57,277 nt of DNA from Nocardia pseudovaccinii NBRC 100343 (GCF_001613225.1 NZ_BDBY01000069.1:1-57277), one strand, 5' to 3'. Counted from the stretch's first letter, positions 7,913 through 17,061 are shown. The notes: a model not told the origin generated them from the sequence alone. Numbers and translations: made by a program.

Positions 7913-9112
7913 TCACCACTCCAAACGCAGCGACTGGATGCCGTACATATTGCCGTGCTGCGAGAGCTCCTGTCCGTCCACGATCCGATACTCCGGAATC
8001 CGCTTGTGCCACTCCTCGACCGCGACATTCAGCTCCAGGCGCGCCAGATGCGAGCCGAGGCAACGGTGCGGGCCGGAGCCGAAGGCGATGTGGTTGGTCG
8101 CGGTGCGGTGCAGATCCACCTCCAGCGGATTCTCGAACCGCTCGGGATCACGATTGGTGACCGCCAGCGGCAGCATCACCATCTCGCCCGCCTTTACCGG
8201 GCAGCCGCCGATCTCGGTGTCCTGCATGGCTTTCCGCGCGGGCACCACGAACGAGTAGACGCGCAGGATCTCCTCGACGCTCGTCGCGATCAGCGACGGG
8301 TCGGCGATGATCGCTTCGCGCTGCTCCGGATGGGTCGCGAAGTGATAGAGGGCCCATCCGATGGAGATCGGGACCGTATCGAAGCCCGCCTGGAAAAGCA
8401 GAATGCAGAATGCGTGCATATCCGCATCGCTGATCGGTTCGCCATCGATCTCGTAATCCAGTGCACGCGAGAGCAGATCGTCGCGCGGGATCTCGCGCCG
8501 CAGCGCGATCTGCTCGTCGAAGTAGTCCGAAACGGCCCGCATCGCGGCGAGCTGTCGGGTTCCCTCCGGATCCTCGTCATAGGGCAGGTGCAGCATGTCG
8601 TGCACCCAGTCCAGGAAGATGGGCAGATCCGCCTCGGGCAGGCCGACCAGCCGCATGAAGATAATGGTCGGGAACCGGCGGGCGAATTCGTCCAGGACAT
8701 CGGCACTGCCGCTGTCCTTCAGCTGATCGATCAGCTCGATCGCGACCTGCCGGATCTCCTCCTCGCGCGCGGCGATGGTCTTCGGGGAGAAGTCGTTGCC
8801 GAGCAATCGCCGCCATTTCGTGTGCACGGGCGGATCGAGCATCTCCGGAATCCACAGGAAACGGGGATTCGGCTCGAGCGCGGTCACCGAGGTGTTCGAG
8901 AAGGTTCGCCAGTCCTGCAGCGCCTCCTGCACCGCCCGGCCGTCCGTGACGACCCAGTACCCGCGCGCGATGGTACTGCGGAATCCGGAATGGGTGCGGG
9001 CGATTTCATCCCATCGCAGCTGATGACTCAGGACCGGACCGCCGAGCCGGTTGTCGAAGTGATACGCGGGGACACCCTCATAGGTGCCCTCGGGCTCGAG
9101 CGCAATGCTCAT
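7913..9112 (-). CDS. cytochrome P450, copy 1
   Basis: A 399-residue soluble bacterial P450 monooxygenase. The oxygen-binding I-helix is LLFQAGFDTVPISI, the K-helix ExxR is EILR, and the heme loop FGSGPHRCLGSHLARLEL has its Cys near residue 350. It is closely paralogous to the P450 at 31672-32865: both begin with G(V)PAF/YHFDNRL and share LGSHLARLELNVA. Neither has a ferredoxin gene beside it. The ATG at 9112 follows AGAGGATC. It heads the operon with the VOC protein and the acyl-CoA dehydrogenase. The substrate is unknown. Confidence 0.93.
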   Translation of the reverse strand: MSIALEPEGTYEGVPAYHFDNRLGGPVLSHQLRWDEIARTHSGFRSTIARGYWVVTDGRAVQEALQDWRTFSNTSVTALEPNPRFLWIPEMLDPPVHTKWRRLLGNDFSPKTIAAREEEIRQVAIELIDQLKDSGSADVLDEFARRFPTIIFMRLVGLPEADLPIFLDWVHDMLHLPYDEDPEGTRQLAAMRAVSDYFDEQIALRREIPRDDLLSRALDYEIDGEPISDADMHAFCILLFQAGFDTVPISIGWALYHFATHPEQREAIIADPSLIATSVEEILRVYSFVVPARKAMQDTEIGGCPVKAGEMVMLPLAVTNRDPERFENPLEVDLHRTATNHIAFGSGPHRCLGSHLARLELNVAVEEWHKRIPEYRIVDGQELSQHGNMYGIQSLRLEW

Positions 9113-9460
9113 CGCTGATCCTCTCTGGAAGGCCGCCGCGCCGGGCGCTGTATTCGCGTCTCCGCGGGCCGGTGGGCGTTGCGGCCGCACCCGTGCCGCG
9201 TCGCGGCCTCGTAGTACGTCATGCGCATGCCATGACCTGGCATGCCTCGACTCGTCGTGCTGGTCCAATATACCGGCCAGCCCTTATTTCGTAACCTCTT
9301 TTGCCCTCGCGTCGACGAATTCTTGCTCGTCACCTTGTGGAACAACTCGCAATTAGCAGCCTATTTGATGACGGATGCGAGCCGGGGTGCCATCCCATGG
9401 GATGGACGTTCGGCTGGAAAGAGGACACTTTCCTTCCGCATGCCTGCGATGCGGAAGCGA
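9113..9460. other. gene-free spacer between CaiB and P450 genes
   Basis: No gene is supported here. At 9283-9300, read on the minus strand, AAGAGGTTACGAAATAAG is a weak relative of the AAGAGTRTACT sites and could serve the P450 promoter. The hairpin at 9433-9457 closes the CaiB gene side. Confidence 0.4.
9433..9457. terminator. possible hairpin terminator after CaiB gene
   Basis: CTTCCGCAT (9433-9441) and ATGCGGAAG (9449-9457) form a perfect 9-bp stem with a 7-base loop, four bases beyond the CaiB stop. There is no T-run; an operator is an alternative. Confidence 0.4.
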
Positions 9461-10693
9461 CTAGGTGACCGCGCCGTCGATCTTCAGCGCGATCAGCTCC
9501 TCCTCGGTGAGACCGATCTCGAGCAGGACCTCGTCGGTGTGTTCGGCGAATTGCGGTGCCCGCGTGAGAGTTACCGGCGTCTCGTCGAACTGGACCGGGT
9601 TGGCGACCAGTTCACGGTCGACGCCGTCGGCGTCGACGACCGAGGCGATCAGATCGTTGGCACGCAGCGATGGATCCTGACCGACCTCCCACGCGTTCTG
9701 CACCGCCGCCCACTGCCCCTCGCCGCTGCCGAGGATCTCGACCCACTCGGCGAACGGACGCGCCGCGATGATCTCGGCGACGAGCTCGGCGGCCTGCGCC
9801 GCATTGGCCATCAGCTTCTCGGTGTTGTCGAAGCGTTCGTCGGCGGCCAATTCCTCGCGACCGGCCAGCCTGCAGAACTCGGGCCAGTAGCGACCGGGCT
9901 GCAGCATCGACAATTCGAGCCACCGCTGGTCCGAGGTGCGGTACGCCCCGATGAGCGGATTCGTGGCCGAACCGTGCCGCGGCGGCGGATTCACCGGCAG
10001 CGGACCGCCGTTCATCAAAGCGAGATTGACCGTGAACTGGGTGGCCCAGGCGCCGACGCCGAGCAGCGAGACGTCCACCACCGACGGCTCCCCCGTCATC
10101 TTGCGCGAGTAGAGCGCGGCCGCGATGCCACCGGCAATGGTCATGCCGCCGATCGAATCGCCGTAGGCGCCCGCGGGCATCCGGGTCATCCGGTCGGCGC
10201 CGGGCGGGGTCACCCCGGCCGCGCTGCCGCCGCGCGCCCAGAATGCCGTGCTGTCGTAGCCGCCCTTGGTCGCCTCCGCACCGCGCACACCGAAGCCGCT
10301 GCCCCGCACGTAGATGATGTCCGGATTGATCGCGCGCACGTCCTCGAGATCGATCCCCAGTTTCGCTCGCGCCTCCGGCAGGAAGTTCGTGAGGAATACG
10401 TCGCTGCTGCGGATCAACTCCTCCAGCACCCGGCGCGCGGACGGCTTCTCCAGTGCGAGACCGACACTGCGTTTGCCTCGGTTCGGTCCCTCCATGATCG
10501 GGAAGAACGACGACCCGGCGCTGTTCGCCTCGTAACCGAGCACCCGGACCAGTCCGCGCTGAGCATCACCGCGTTCCGCGTGCTCGATCTTGATCACGTC
10601 GGCACCCCAGTCCGCGAGCACCGCACCCGCCGCCGGGACGAAGGTGAATTGCGCGACCTCGAGTACGCGCACGCCCTGCATCGGTTTGTGCAT
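9461..10693 (-). CDS. CaiB/BaiF-family CoA transferase
   Basis: A 410-residue class III CoA transferase, which moves CoA between carboxylic acids and so can activate a substrate without ATP. Family marks are LADWGADVIKIEH, the PNRGKRSVGL nucleotide-binding loop, and SVVDVSLL with the Asp expected to form the acyl anhydride. The ATG at 10693 has AGAGGAGC upstream. The promoter region carries a site of the AAGAGT family at 10726 and a 12-bp palindrome at 10752. It is a single-gene unit between the TetR and P450 genes. Confidence 0.92.
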   Translation of the reverse strand: MHKPMQGVRVLEVAQFTFVPAAGAVLADWGADVIKIEHAERGDAQRGLVRVLGYEANSAGSSFFPIMEGPNRGKRSVGLALEKPSARRVLEELIRSSDVFLTNFLPEARAKLGIDLEDVRAINPDIIYVRGSGFGVRGAEATKGGYDSTAFWARGGSAAGVTPPGADRMTRMPAGAYGDSIGGMTIAGGIAAALYSRKMTGEPSVVDVSLLGVGAWATQFTVNLALMNGGPLPVNPPPRHGSATNPLIGAYRTSDQRWLELSMLQPGRYWPEFCRLAGREELAADERFDNTEKLMANAAQAAELVAEIIAARPFAEWVEILGSGEGQWAAVQNAWEVGQDPSLRANDLIASVVDADGVDRELVANPVQFDETPVTLTRAPQFAEHTDEVLLEIGLTEEELIALKIDGAVT

Positions 10694-10725
10694 CGAACCA
10701 GCTCCTCTTAGCGTCGTATTTAAAG

Positions 10726-10741
10726 AAGAGTATCCGCTATT
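10726..10741. promoter_or_regulatory. putative operator, AAGAGTRTACT family (site 3)
   Basis: AAGAGTATCCGCTATT, 33 bases upstream of the CaiB start. It agrees with the other copies in AAGAGTAT and the distal TAT. Confidence 0.45.
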
Positions 10742-10751
10742 CAACGGACAC

Positions 10752-10763
10752 CACAAGGTTGTG
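10752..10763. promoter_or_regulatory. 12-bp palindrome in CaiB promoter region
   Basis: CACAAGGTTGTG is perfectly self-complementary and lies between the TetR stop and the CaiB start. It may be a second regulator site; no further support. Confidence 0.3.
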
Positions 10764-10768
10764 CAGGG

Positions 10769-11428
10769 TCAGATCGCATCGGTCAGCCCTGGTCTCGGTG
10801 GCACGATCCAGGCCACGAGATGCTCGACATCCGCAGCCGTCGGCACCTGTTCGGCCCACAGGAATTGCTCCATCACCGCGAAGATCGCACAGGCGGCTAC
10901 CATGGCGTCACGGTCCGGATCGGGGCTCCCACCCGCACCGAGCGGCACCGCGAGCAGTTCGGCGATCCGGCGGCGCAGCTCGACACCCCCGAAGGCCGAC
11001 CGGCCGTCGCGGGAGGTATTCCGCAGCACCGCGCGGGTCGTCGCAGCCACCTCGGGATCGGCCGCCTGCTTGAAAACCACCTGAACACAGGCCCTGACCT
11101 GGTCGACCGGGTCGGTGTGCCGAGCGCAGCGGCGACGGATATGGGCGAGCAACCGCCGGGCCCCGTCGTCGGCGATCGCGGCCATGAGATCGTCCTTGCT
11201 CCGGAATGCCCGGTAGAAGGCGTCGTTGGAAACCCTTGCCCGGCGGACGATCTCGACGATTCGCGGATTCCCGTCCGGATCGGCCCGCATCAGCTCCATG
11301 CCCGCGTCGAGCAGGCGGCGCACTTCATCCCGCGCGGTCGCGTACCGATCCCCCGTACGCCGCCGGACCGCGCGGGCCACCAGGGATTCGCCGCCGACCG
11401 GGTCGTCCTCGACGTGTGGACTCGTCAT
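10769..11428 (-). CDS. TetR-family regulator
   Basis: A 219-residue repressor-type protein. The N-terminal helix-turn-helix NPRIVEIVRRARVSNDAFYR and FRSKDDLMAAI fit the TetR fold; the C-terminal ligand domain is not assigned. The ATG at 11428 is only four bases from the putative operator at 11433-11449, leaving little or no 5' leader. This fits a leaderless, autoregulated transcript. It is divergent from the APH/ACAD/SDR operon, which the same site would control. It is the best candidate for the protein reading the AAGAGTRTACT sites, by position only. Confidence 0.88.
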   Translation of the reverse strand: MTSPHVEDDPVGGESLVARAVRRRTGDRYATARDEVRRLLDAGMELMRADPDGNPRIVEIVRRARVSNDAFYRAFRSKDDLMAAIADDGARRLLAHIRRRCARHTDPVDQVRACVQVVFKQAADPEVAATTRAVLRNTSRDGRSAFGGVELRRRIAELLAVPLGAGGSPDPDRDAMVAACAIFAVMEQFLWAEQVPTAADVEHLVAWIVPPRPGLTDAI

Positions 11429-11432
11429 GTAA

Positions 11433-11449
11433 AAGAGTGTACTGTTCGG
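11433..11449. promoter_or_regulatory. putative operator, AAGAGTRTACT family (site 4, TetR promoter)
   Basis: AAGAGTGTACTGTTCGG, immediately beside the TetR start codon and 64 bases before the APH gene. The position predicts control of both divergent units. Confidence 0.55.
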
Positions 11450-11512
11450 ATACCGATTCACCAGAATCGTTTTCTTGCACGGTGGTATGGCGTTCTGTCG
11501 AACGGAGTGGGA

Positions 11513-12532
11513 ATGGCCGACGGGTCACAGGTGGTAGGACCGAAGGTCGGCATTGCCGATCCCGCCGATATCGCGCGTCGCGCGGCCGCGGCGATCGGCC
11601 GTCCACTGCACGACTTGACGCAGCTGACCGGCGGCACCTCCAGCCTCACCTATTCGGCGGTGACCGACGAGCGGGTTCGCGTCGTGGTCAAGGTCGCCCC
11701 GCCGGGTCTCGAGCCCGTCCGGAACCGGGATGTGCTGCGCCAAGCCCGCGCACTTACCGCACTCGCCGAGGTACCCGATGTGGCCGTGCCGAAGGTGCTC
11801 GGTTCCGACGTCGGCGCACCGCCGGAGATCCCGCCGCTGTTCGTCATGTCCTTCGCGGACGGCGAAGGTTACGAACCCCGCCATATCGCGCTCGAACGTC
11901 GTCCCGCTCCGAACGAGGTGCGCGCACGGGCCGCGGCGGCCGCCCGCATGCTGGCGGCCCTGCACACCGTCGGTCCCGCCGAGTTGGGCATCGACGAACC
12001 CGCGGTGACCCTGGACGCCGAGGTCGAGCGGTGGCAGCGGGCCTTTGCCACCTGTGCACTCGAACCGGACGCGGAGCTCGACGAGCTCAAATGCCGGACT
12101 CTGCTCACCGCGGCGATTCCGAAGCCGCTGCCGCCCGCGATCCTGCACGGCGACTGGCGACTGGGCAATATGCAGTGCGTCGGAACCGAGATCCGGGCGG
12201 TGATCGACTGGGAGATCTGGTCGGTCGGCGATCCGCGCCTGGACCTGGCGTGGCTGCGACTGATGTCCGATCCCGCGCATCCGACGGCCGTCGCGCCCGC
12301 GGCTCCGACGCTCGAACCCGACGAACTGCTCGCCGTATACGAGACGGCGAGCGGCACACCGGTCGCGGATCTCGGCTGGTTCGACGCCCTGGTCCGCTAC
12401 AAACAGGCCGCCGCATCCGCGCTGCTGGTCAAGAACGCCGAGCGCCGCGGCCAGGTCACCGAGCGGGTGGAACGGATGCGCCAGGGCATCCCGCCGTTGC
12501 TCATGGCCGCCCGCACCTACCTCACCCACTGA
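11513..12532 (+). CDS. APH-family acyl-CoA kinase-like protein (LvaA/ACAD11 N-domain type), copy 1
   Basis: A 339-residue aminoglycoside-phosphotransferase-fold protein. It shows the N-lobe LTGGTSSLTY with the Lys of VVVKVAPPG, the catalytic loop HGDWRLGNM and the metal-binding Asp in IDWEIWSVGDPR. Members next to acyl-CoA dehydrogenases, such as LvaA of Pseudomonas levulinate catabolism and the N-domain of ACAD10/11, phosphorylate the 4-hydroxyl of 4-hydroxyacyl-CoAs. The gene directly following here is an ACAD11-like dehydrogenase, so the same role is inferred. The ATG at 11513 follows GGAGTGG. It is paralogous to the gene at 17135-18160. Confidence 0.88.
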   Translation: MADGSQVVGPKVGIADPADIARRAAAAIGRPLHDLTQLTGGTSSLTYSAVTDERVRVVVKVAPPGLEPVRNRDVLRQARALTALAEVPDVAVPKVLGSDVGAPPEIPPLFVMSFADGEGYEPRHIALERRPAPNEVRARAAAAARMLAALHTVGPAELGIDEPAVTLDAEVERWQRAFATCALEPDAELDELKCRTLLTAAIPKPLPPAILHGDWRLGNMQCVGTEIRAVIDWEIWSVGDPRLDLAWLRLMSDPAHPTAVAPAAPTLEPDELLAVYETASGTPVADLGWFDALVRYKQAAASALLVKNAERRGQVTERVERMRQGIPPLLMAARTYLTH

Positions 12533-12549
12533 TCCCTTTCGGAGGACCG

Positions 12550-13869
12550 ATGCTGGATTTCACGATCGAACCCGAGTTCCAGGCCAAGCTGGACTGGGCC
12601 GCGGAATTCGTGCGCAAGGAGGTCGAGCCGCTCGACCTGCTGTTCCCGCACGGCGGCGACCCGTACGACACCGGTAACGAGAAGGCTCGTGCGATCCTGC
12701 GGCCGTTGCAGGAGCAGGTCCGGGCGCAGGGCCTGTGGGCCTGTCACCTCGGCCCCGAATTGGGCGGGCCGGGCTACGGCCAGGTCAAGCTCGCCTACCT
12801 CAACGAGATACTCGGCCGGTCCTATTGGGCACCAACGGTTTTCGGCACCGCCGCACCGGACACCGGTAATGCGGAGATCCTGGCCATGTTCGGCACCGAG
12901 GAGCAGAAGGCCCGCTACCTGCAGCCACTGCTCGACGGCGAGATCGTCTCCACCTTCTCGATGACCGAACCGCAGGCGGGCGCCGATCCGAAGGAGTTCG
13001 TCTGCCGCGCATGGCGCGACGGGGACGAATGGGTGATCGACGGTGAGAAGTGGTTCTCCTCCAACGCCCGGTACGCGTCGTTCCTCATCGTCATGGCCGT
13101 CACCGATCCGGACGCGCCGCCGCACGCCCGCATGTCGATGCTGATCGTGCCCGCCGAGACGCCCGGCATCGAGATCAAGCGCAATGTCGGCACCATGGAC
13201 GAACGCGACTCCCTGGACGAGGGCATCCACGGCTACATCCGCTACCACCAGGTCCGGGTCCCGCTCGACGCCATGCTCGGCGCACCCGGCGAGGGTTTCA
13301 AGGTCGCCCAGGCCCGCCTCGGCGGCGGCCGCGTCCACCACGCCATGCGCACCGTCGGCAAATGCACCCGTGCCTTCGACATGATGTGCGAGCGCGCGAT
13401 CTCCCGCCGCACCCAGGGCACCCTGCTCGCCGATAAGCAAGCCGTCCAGCAGTTCATCGCGGACTCCTGGATCGAATTGCAGCAGTACCGATTGCTGGTG
13501 CTCAACACCGCCTGGATCATCGACACCCAGCCGCACGGCGCCGCCCGCACGCAGATCGCGATGTGCAAGGTCGCCATGGCCAAGGTGCTGCACGACATCA
13601 TCCAGCGCGCGCTGCACCTGCACGGCTCGCTCGGCACCACCAATGAACTGCCACTGGCGAAGTGGTGGATGGCCGCCCCGAATCTCGCCCTGGCCGATGG
13701 CCCGACCGAGGTGCACCGCACCACGGTCGCCAAGCAGATGTTGAAGAAATACCGGCCCGCCGAGGGCTTGTTCCCCAGCGAGCACATTCCGCCGAAGCTC
13801 GAGGATGCGCGAAAGCGCTACGCGCACATCATCGATGACGACAGCCTCAGCGGCGGGGTGAACGCATGA
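12550..13869 (+). CDS. acyl-CoA dehydrogenase family protein, ACAD11/LvaC-like
   Basis: A 439-residue acyl-CoA dehydrogenase-fold protein. It has FSMTEPQAGADPKEF, GEKWFSSNA and LHLHGSLGTTNELPL. The C-terminal signature is LADGPTEVHR, where classical members have YEGTxE. The ADGPxEVH form is characteristic of the ACAD10/11 group, which handles phosphorylated 4-hydroxyacyl-CoA. With the kinase-like gene 17 bases upstream and an SDR overlapping its end, it probably converts a 4-phosphoacyl-CoA to an enoyl- or 3-hydroxyacyl-CoA. A strong GGAGG precedes the ATG. A plain dehydrogenase role is not excluded. Confidence 0.92.
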   Translation: MLDFTIEPEFQAKLDWAAEFVRKEVEPLDLLFPHGGDPYDTGNEKARAILRPLQEQVRAQGLWACHLGPELGGPGYGQVKLAYLNEILGRSYWAPTVFGTAAPDTGNAEILAMFGTEEQKARYLQPLLDGEIVSTFSMTEPQAGADPKEFVCRAWRDGDEWVIDGEKWFSSNARYASFLIVMAVTDPDAPPHARMSMLIVPAETPGIEIKRNVGTMDERDSLDEGIHGYIRYHQVRVPLDAMLGAPGEGFKVAQARLGGGRVHHAMRTVGKCTRAFDMMCERAISRRTQGTLLADKQAVQQFIADSWIELQQYRLLVLNTAWIIDTQPHGAARTQIAMCKVAMAKVLHDIIQRALHLHGSLGTTNELPLAKWWMAAPNLALADGPTEVHRTTVAKQMLKKYRPAEGLFPSEHIPPKLEDARKRYAHIIDDDSLSGGVNA

Positions 13870-14612
13870 CGGCGCAGCTTTTCGATCTGACCGGCAAGGT
13901 CGCGCTGGTCACCGGCGGCAGCCGGGGCCTCGGCCTGGAAATGGTGCGCGCCTTCGCCGCCGCGGGCGCGGACGTGGTGATCACCAGCCGCAAGCTCGAC
14001 GCCTGCGAGGTGGCCGCCAAGGAAGTCCGCGAACTGGGCCGACGCGCTCTGCCGTTCGCCGCGCACGTCGGGCACTGGGACGACCTCGGCCGACTCACCG
14101 ACGCGGCATACGAGGAGTTCGGCAAGGTCGACATCCTGGTCAACAACGCGGGTATGTCGCCGCTGGCACCGTCTTCGGAGGAGACCAGCGAAGAGCTGTT
14201 CGACAAGGTGATCGGGGTCAATTTCAAGGGCCCGTTCCGGCTCGCGTCGCTGATCGGGCGGCGGATGGCCGACGGCGACGGCGGCTCGATCATCAATATC
14301 TCCTCCTCGGGGGCACTGCTGCCGCAACCACGATTCGGCCCTTACGCCGGAGCCAAGGCCGCCCTGAATGTGCTGACCACCGTCTTCGCTCAGGAGTACG
14401 GGCCGAAGGTGCGGGTCAACACCATCTCGGCGGGGCCGTTCCTCACTGATATCTCCAAGGCTTGGGCGGAGGAGAAGCGGCACATCACCCGCAGTGCGCT
14501 CGGCAGGCCGGGTAAGCCGGAGGAGATCATCAGCACCGCGCTGTACCTCGCCAGCGACGCCTCCAGCTACACCACCGACGCACTGATCCGGGTGGACGGC
14601 GGGTTGTACTGA
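13866..14612 (+). CDS. SDR family oxidoreductase
   Basis: A 248-residue classical SDR beginning LTGKVALVTGGSRGLG (cofactor motif at about residues 14-21). It has NNAG, SSSGALLP with the catalytic Ser, YAGAK, and a typical C-terminus ending IRVDGG. The ATGA overlap with the preceding dehydrogenase gene shows translational coupling. The likely job is oxidation of the 3-hydroxyacyl-CoA made by the kinase/dehydrogenase pair, or a related alcohol. It ends the three-gene operon; a palindrome and another unit follow. Confidence 0.92.
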   Translation: MTAQLFDLTGKVALVTGGSRGLGLEMVRAFAAAGADVVITSRKLDACEVAAKEVRELGRRALPFAAHVGHWDDLGRLTDAAYEEFGKVDILVNNAGMSPLAPSSEETSEELFDKVIGVNFKGPFRLASLIGRRMADGDGGSIINISSSGALLPQPRFGPYAGAKAALNVLTTVFAQEYGPKVRVNTISAGPFLTDISKAWAEEKRHITRSALGRPGKPEEIISTALYLASDASSYTTDALIRVDGGLY

Positions 14613-14645
14613 GGGCTGGCCCGATTGTCGGAAAGCGCAATTGGC

Positions 14646-14661
14646 ATTCTCATTAGAGAAT
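14646..14661. promoter_or_regulatory. palindrome before isochorismatase-like gene
   Basis: ATTCTC-ATTA-GAGAAT is a perfect 6-bp dyad 31 bases upstream of the start at 14692. It is a candidate operator unrelated to the other site families in the window. Confidence 0.4.
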
Positions 14662-14691
14662 AATGTCGATCTTGGACCGAAAGGCGATCTC

Positions 14692-15291
14692 ATGCCATTG
14701 ACCGAAATAGATGCGCACACCGCGCTGGTCGTCGTCGACCTGCAGGACGCGGTGGTGGCGCTGCCGACCGTGCACTCCGCGAAGTCGATTGTCGAGCAGT
14801 CGATCCGGCTGGCCGACGCGTTCCGGGAACGCAACCTCCCGGTCGTGATCGTGACGGCGGCCGGTGTCGCGCCCGGCCGCACCGAGGCGAGCCGTGCTCG
14901 CGCGGCGGGCGGACAGTCCAGCTCGGCGGCCGCGAGTTCGGCGGCCGAGGCCGTCACGCTGCTGTCCGAGCTGGGACCGCGACCGGGTGACCACACCGTG
15001 GTCAAACGGGTCTGGGGCGCGTTCCACGATCCCACGCTCGCGGGGTGGCTGCGCGAGCGCGAAGTCACCCAGGTCGTCGTGACCGGGATCGCCACCAGCA
15101 TGGGCGTCGAATCGACCGCGCGCGGGGCGCACGAATACGGTTTCAACGTCACCATTGCCACCGATGCGGTAACCGATCTGGATCAGGAAGATCACGACTA
15201 CGCGCTGCGCAAGGTGTTCCCCAAAATCGCGGAAACCGGCACCACCGAGGAGATACTCGCCCTATTGGACAAATCGACGATCGACGCATGA
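14692..15291 (+). CDS. isochorismatase-like hydrolase lacking the usual Cys
   Basis: A 199-residue isochorismatase/nicotinamidase-fold protein: [12 protein letters not shown] carries the active-site Asp and VVKRVWGAF the Lys. At the place of the nucleophile it reads [14 protein letters not shown], where cysteine hydrolases have VCVE, so a Gly stands for the Cys. The Gly form may be a distinct subfamily with another chemistry. The ATG at 14692 has AAAGG at good spacing; an earlier in-frame start at 14641 would place the palindrome inside the gene. Its stop overlaps the ATG of pgi (ATGA), so the two genes form a coupled pair. Confidence 0.85.
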   Translation: MPLTEIDAHTALVVVDLQDAVVALPTVHSAKSIVEQSIRLADAFRERNLPVVIVTAAGVAPGRTEASRARAAGGQSSSAAASSAAEAVTLLSELGPRPGDHTVVKRVWGAFHDPTLAGWLREREVTQVVVTGIATSMGVESTARGAHEYGFNVTIATDAVTDLDQEDHDYALRKVFPKIAETGTTEEILALLDKSTIDA

Positions 15292-16880
15292 ACCTCGCCG
15301 AGACCGCGGCCTGGACCAAACTCCGGACGCATGAGCACAACCTGCGCGAAACCCGGCTGCGCGATCTGTTCGACCAGGAGCCCGGCCGCGGACCGGCGAT
15401 GACCATCGAGCACAGTGGCCTGGTATTGGACTACTCCAAGAACCTGCTCACCGCCGAAACCCTCGACCTGCTCGTCGAATTGGCCGATGAGCGCGAACTC
15501 GGGACCGGTATCCGCGCCATGTTCACCGGCGAGCCGATCAACACCACCGAATCGCGTCCCGCACTGCATACCGCGCTGCGCGCACCCGCCGCGCGCAGCA
15601 TCGAGGTCGGCGGACGCAATGTCGTCACCGACGTACGGACCGTGCTGGACCGGATGAGCGCATTCGCCGAGCGGGTGCGCTCCGGGCAGTGGCGCGGCGC
15701 GACCGGTGCACCGATCCGGGCGGTGGTCAATATCGGCATCGGCGGGTCCGACCTCGGGCCCGCCATGGCCTACCAGGCCTTACGCGAATTCGCCTCCGAG
15801 ACATTGGATATCCGGTTCGTCGCCAATATCGACGGCCACGACATCACCCGCACCCTGCACCACCTCGATCCGGCCACCACCCTGTTCGTGGTGTCGTCGA
15901 AAACCTTCACCACGATCGAGACCCTGACCAACGCCTGCACGGCCCGCGAATGGCTACTAGCCGGGCTCGACGACCCGGCCGCTATCGCCCGGCATTTCGT
16001 CGCGGTATCGACCAATGCCCGTGAGGTCGCCGCGTTCGGTATCGACCCGGCCAATATGTTCGAGTTCTGGGGCTGGGTCGGCGGCCGGTATTCGCTGCAT
16101 TCGGCGATCGGTCTATCGCTCATGCTCGCCATCGGCCCGGACAACTTCCGCGGCATGCTCGCCGGAGCGCATTCGATCGACGAACACTTCCGCACCGCAC
16201 CACCGCGACAGAACATTCCGATACTGCTCGGGCTCATCGGGATCTGGTATCGCAACTTCTGGCACGCCCATACCCACGCCGTTCTCCCCTATGATCAGCG
16301 GCTGTCTCGACTGCCCGCCTACCTGCAACAGCTCGATATGGAGAGCAACGGCAAATCCGTCGACCGCCGAGGCCTTCCGCTCGGCTACGACACCGCGCCG
16401 ATCGTATGGGGCGAACCGGGTACCAACGGCCAGCACGCCTTCTATCAACTACTGCACCAGGGCACGACGACCGTGCCCGCGGACTTCATCGGAGTGCTGC
16501 GCCCGCGGCACGATCTGACCGAGCATCACGACCTGCTCATGGCCAACCTGTTCGCGCAGACCGAAGCCCTGGCCTTCGGCAGTGCCGATGACACCGGTCC
16601 ACTGCGGGGCCATCGCGACTTCCCGGGAAACCGGCCGAGCAACACCCTCTTGCTGCGCCACCTGACGCCGTACACACTCGGCCAACTCATCGCCGTCTAC
16701 GAGCACAAGATCTTCACCCAGGGCTGGATCTGGGGCATCAATTCCTTCGATCAATGGGGCGTCGAACTCGGAAAGGTCCTCGCCACAAAGATTTACGCCG
16801 AACTCACCACGGATCAGTCGAGTGCACACGACAGCTCGACAACCGCCCTGGTGAATCGGTACCGGCACGCCCGAAAGTAA
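15288..16880 (+). CDS. pgi: glucose-6-phosphate isomerase
   Basis: A 530-residue phosphoglucose isomerase interconverting glucose-6-phosphate and fructose-6-phosphate. It has [26 protein letters not shown] (phosphate binding), the family signature [32 protein letters not shown] with the catalytic Glu, and the C-terminal signature [14 protein letters not shown] with the catalytic Lys. The length is normal for bacterial and eukaryotic-type Pgi. Its place behind an isochorismatase-like gene inside acyl-CoA catabolic operons is unusual. It may be a second copy beside a housekeeping pgi elsewhere, which this window cannot show. Confidence 0.95.
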   Translation: MNLAETAAWTKLRTHEHNLRETRLRDLFDQEPGRGPAMTIEHSGLVLDYSKNLLTAETLDLLVELADERELGTGIRAMFTGEPINTTESRPALHTALRAPAARSIEVGGRNVVTDVRTVLDRMSAFAERVRSGQWRGATGAPIRAVVNIGIGGSDLGPAMAYQALREFASETLDIRFVANIDGHDITRTLHHLDPATTLFVVSSKTFTTIETLTNACTAREWLLAGLDDPAAIARHFVAVSTNAREVAAFGIDPANMFEFWGWVGGRYSLHSAIGLSLMLAIGPDNFRGMLAGAHSIDEHFRTAPPRQNIPILLGLIGIWYRNFWHAHTHAVLPYDQRLSRLPAYLQQLDMESNGKSVDRRGLPLGYDTAPIVWGEPGTNGQHAFYQLLHQGTTTVPADFIGVLRPRHDLTEHHDLLMANLFAQTEALAFGSADDTGPLRGHRDFPGNRPSNTLLLRHLTPYTLGQLIAVYEHKIFTQGWIWGINSFDQWGVELGKVLATKIYAELTTDQSSAHDSSTTALVNRYRHARK

Positions 16881-17061
16881 CGACGGATCCACCCGTACCG
16901 GCAGCGATCGCCGCTGTCCCCGTCGCCAGGCCCACCAGGATGGCCGACAGGATCACCGCGACGGCGGCGCAGGCCGCCACGATAGCGAAAGCCACGGAAT
17001 ACGCAGTTGTCGACAATATTTCGAGGCCGTCAACCCGCATTGTGAACGCGGCGCACGACAT
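16804..17061 (-). CDS. doubtful small membrane ORF or transporter remnant
   Basis: An 85-residue frame whose middle ([20 protein letters not shown] and onward) is one or two hydrophobic helices. The stretch resembles the last membrane segment of MFS carriers such as the one at 23135 (FQVAFLIGAVACAIGALLAV). It overlaps the 3' end of pgi on the opposite strand and has no clear ribosome-binding site. It may be a decayed carrier C-terminus or chance. The rest of the 16881-17134 spacer holds nothing recognisable. Confidence 0.2.
   Translation of the reverse strand: MSCAAFTMRVDGLEILSTTAYSVAFAIVAACAAVAVILSAILVGLATGTAAIAAGTGGSVVTFGRAGTDSPGRLSSCRVHSTDPW

Noticed and set aside
9242..10711. A 489-residue open frame opposite the CaiB gene
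   Set aside because: It lies antisense to a clear CaiB gene and its product is Arg/Gly/Pro/Asp-rich with no fold motif, as expected for GC-rich shadow frames.
11206..12540. A long open frame running into the acyl-CoA dehydrogenase at 12550 and suggesting an 887-residue fusion
   Set aside because: The upstream part is out of frame with the real APH gene and shows Arg-rich shadow composition; GGAGG and the family start fix the dehydrogenase start at 12550.
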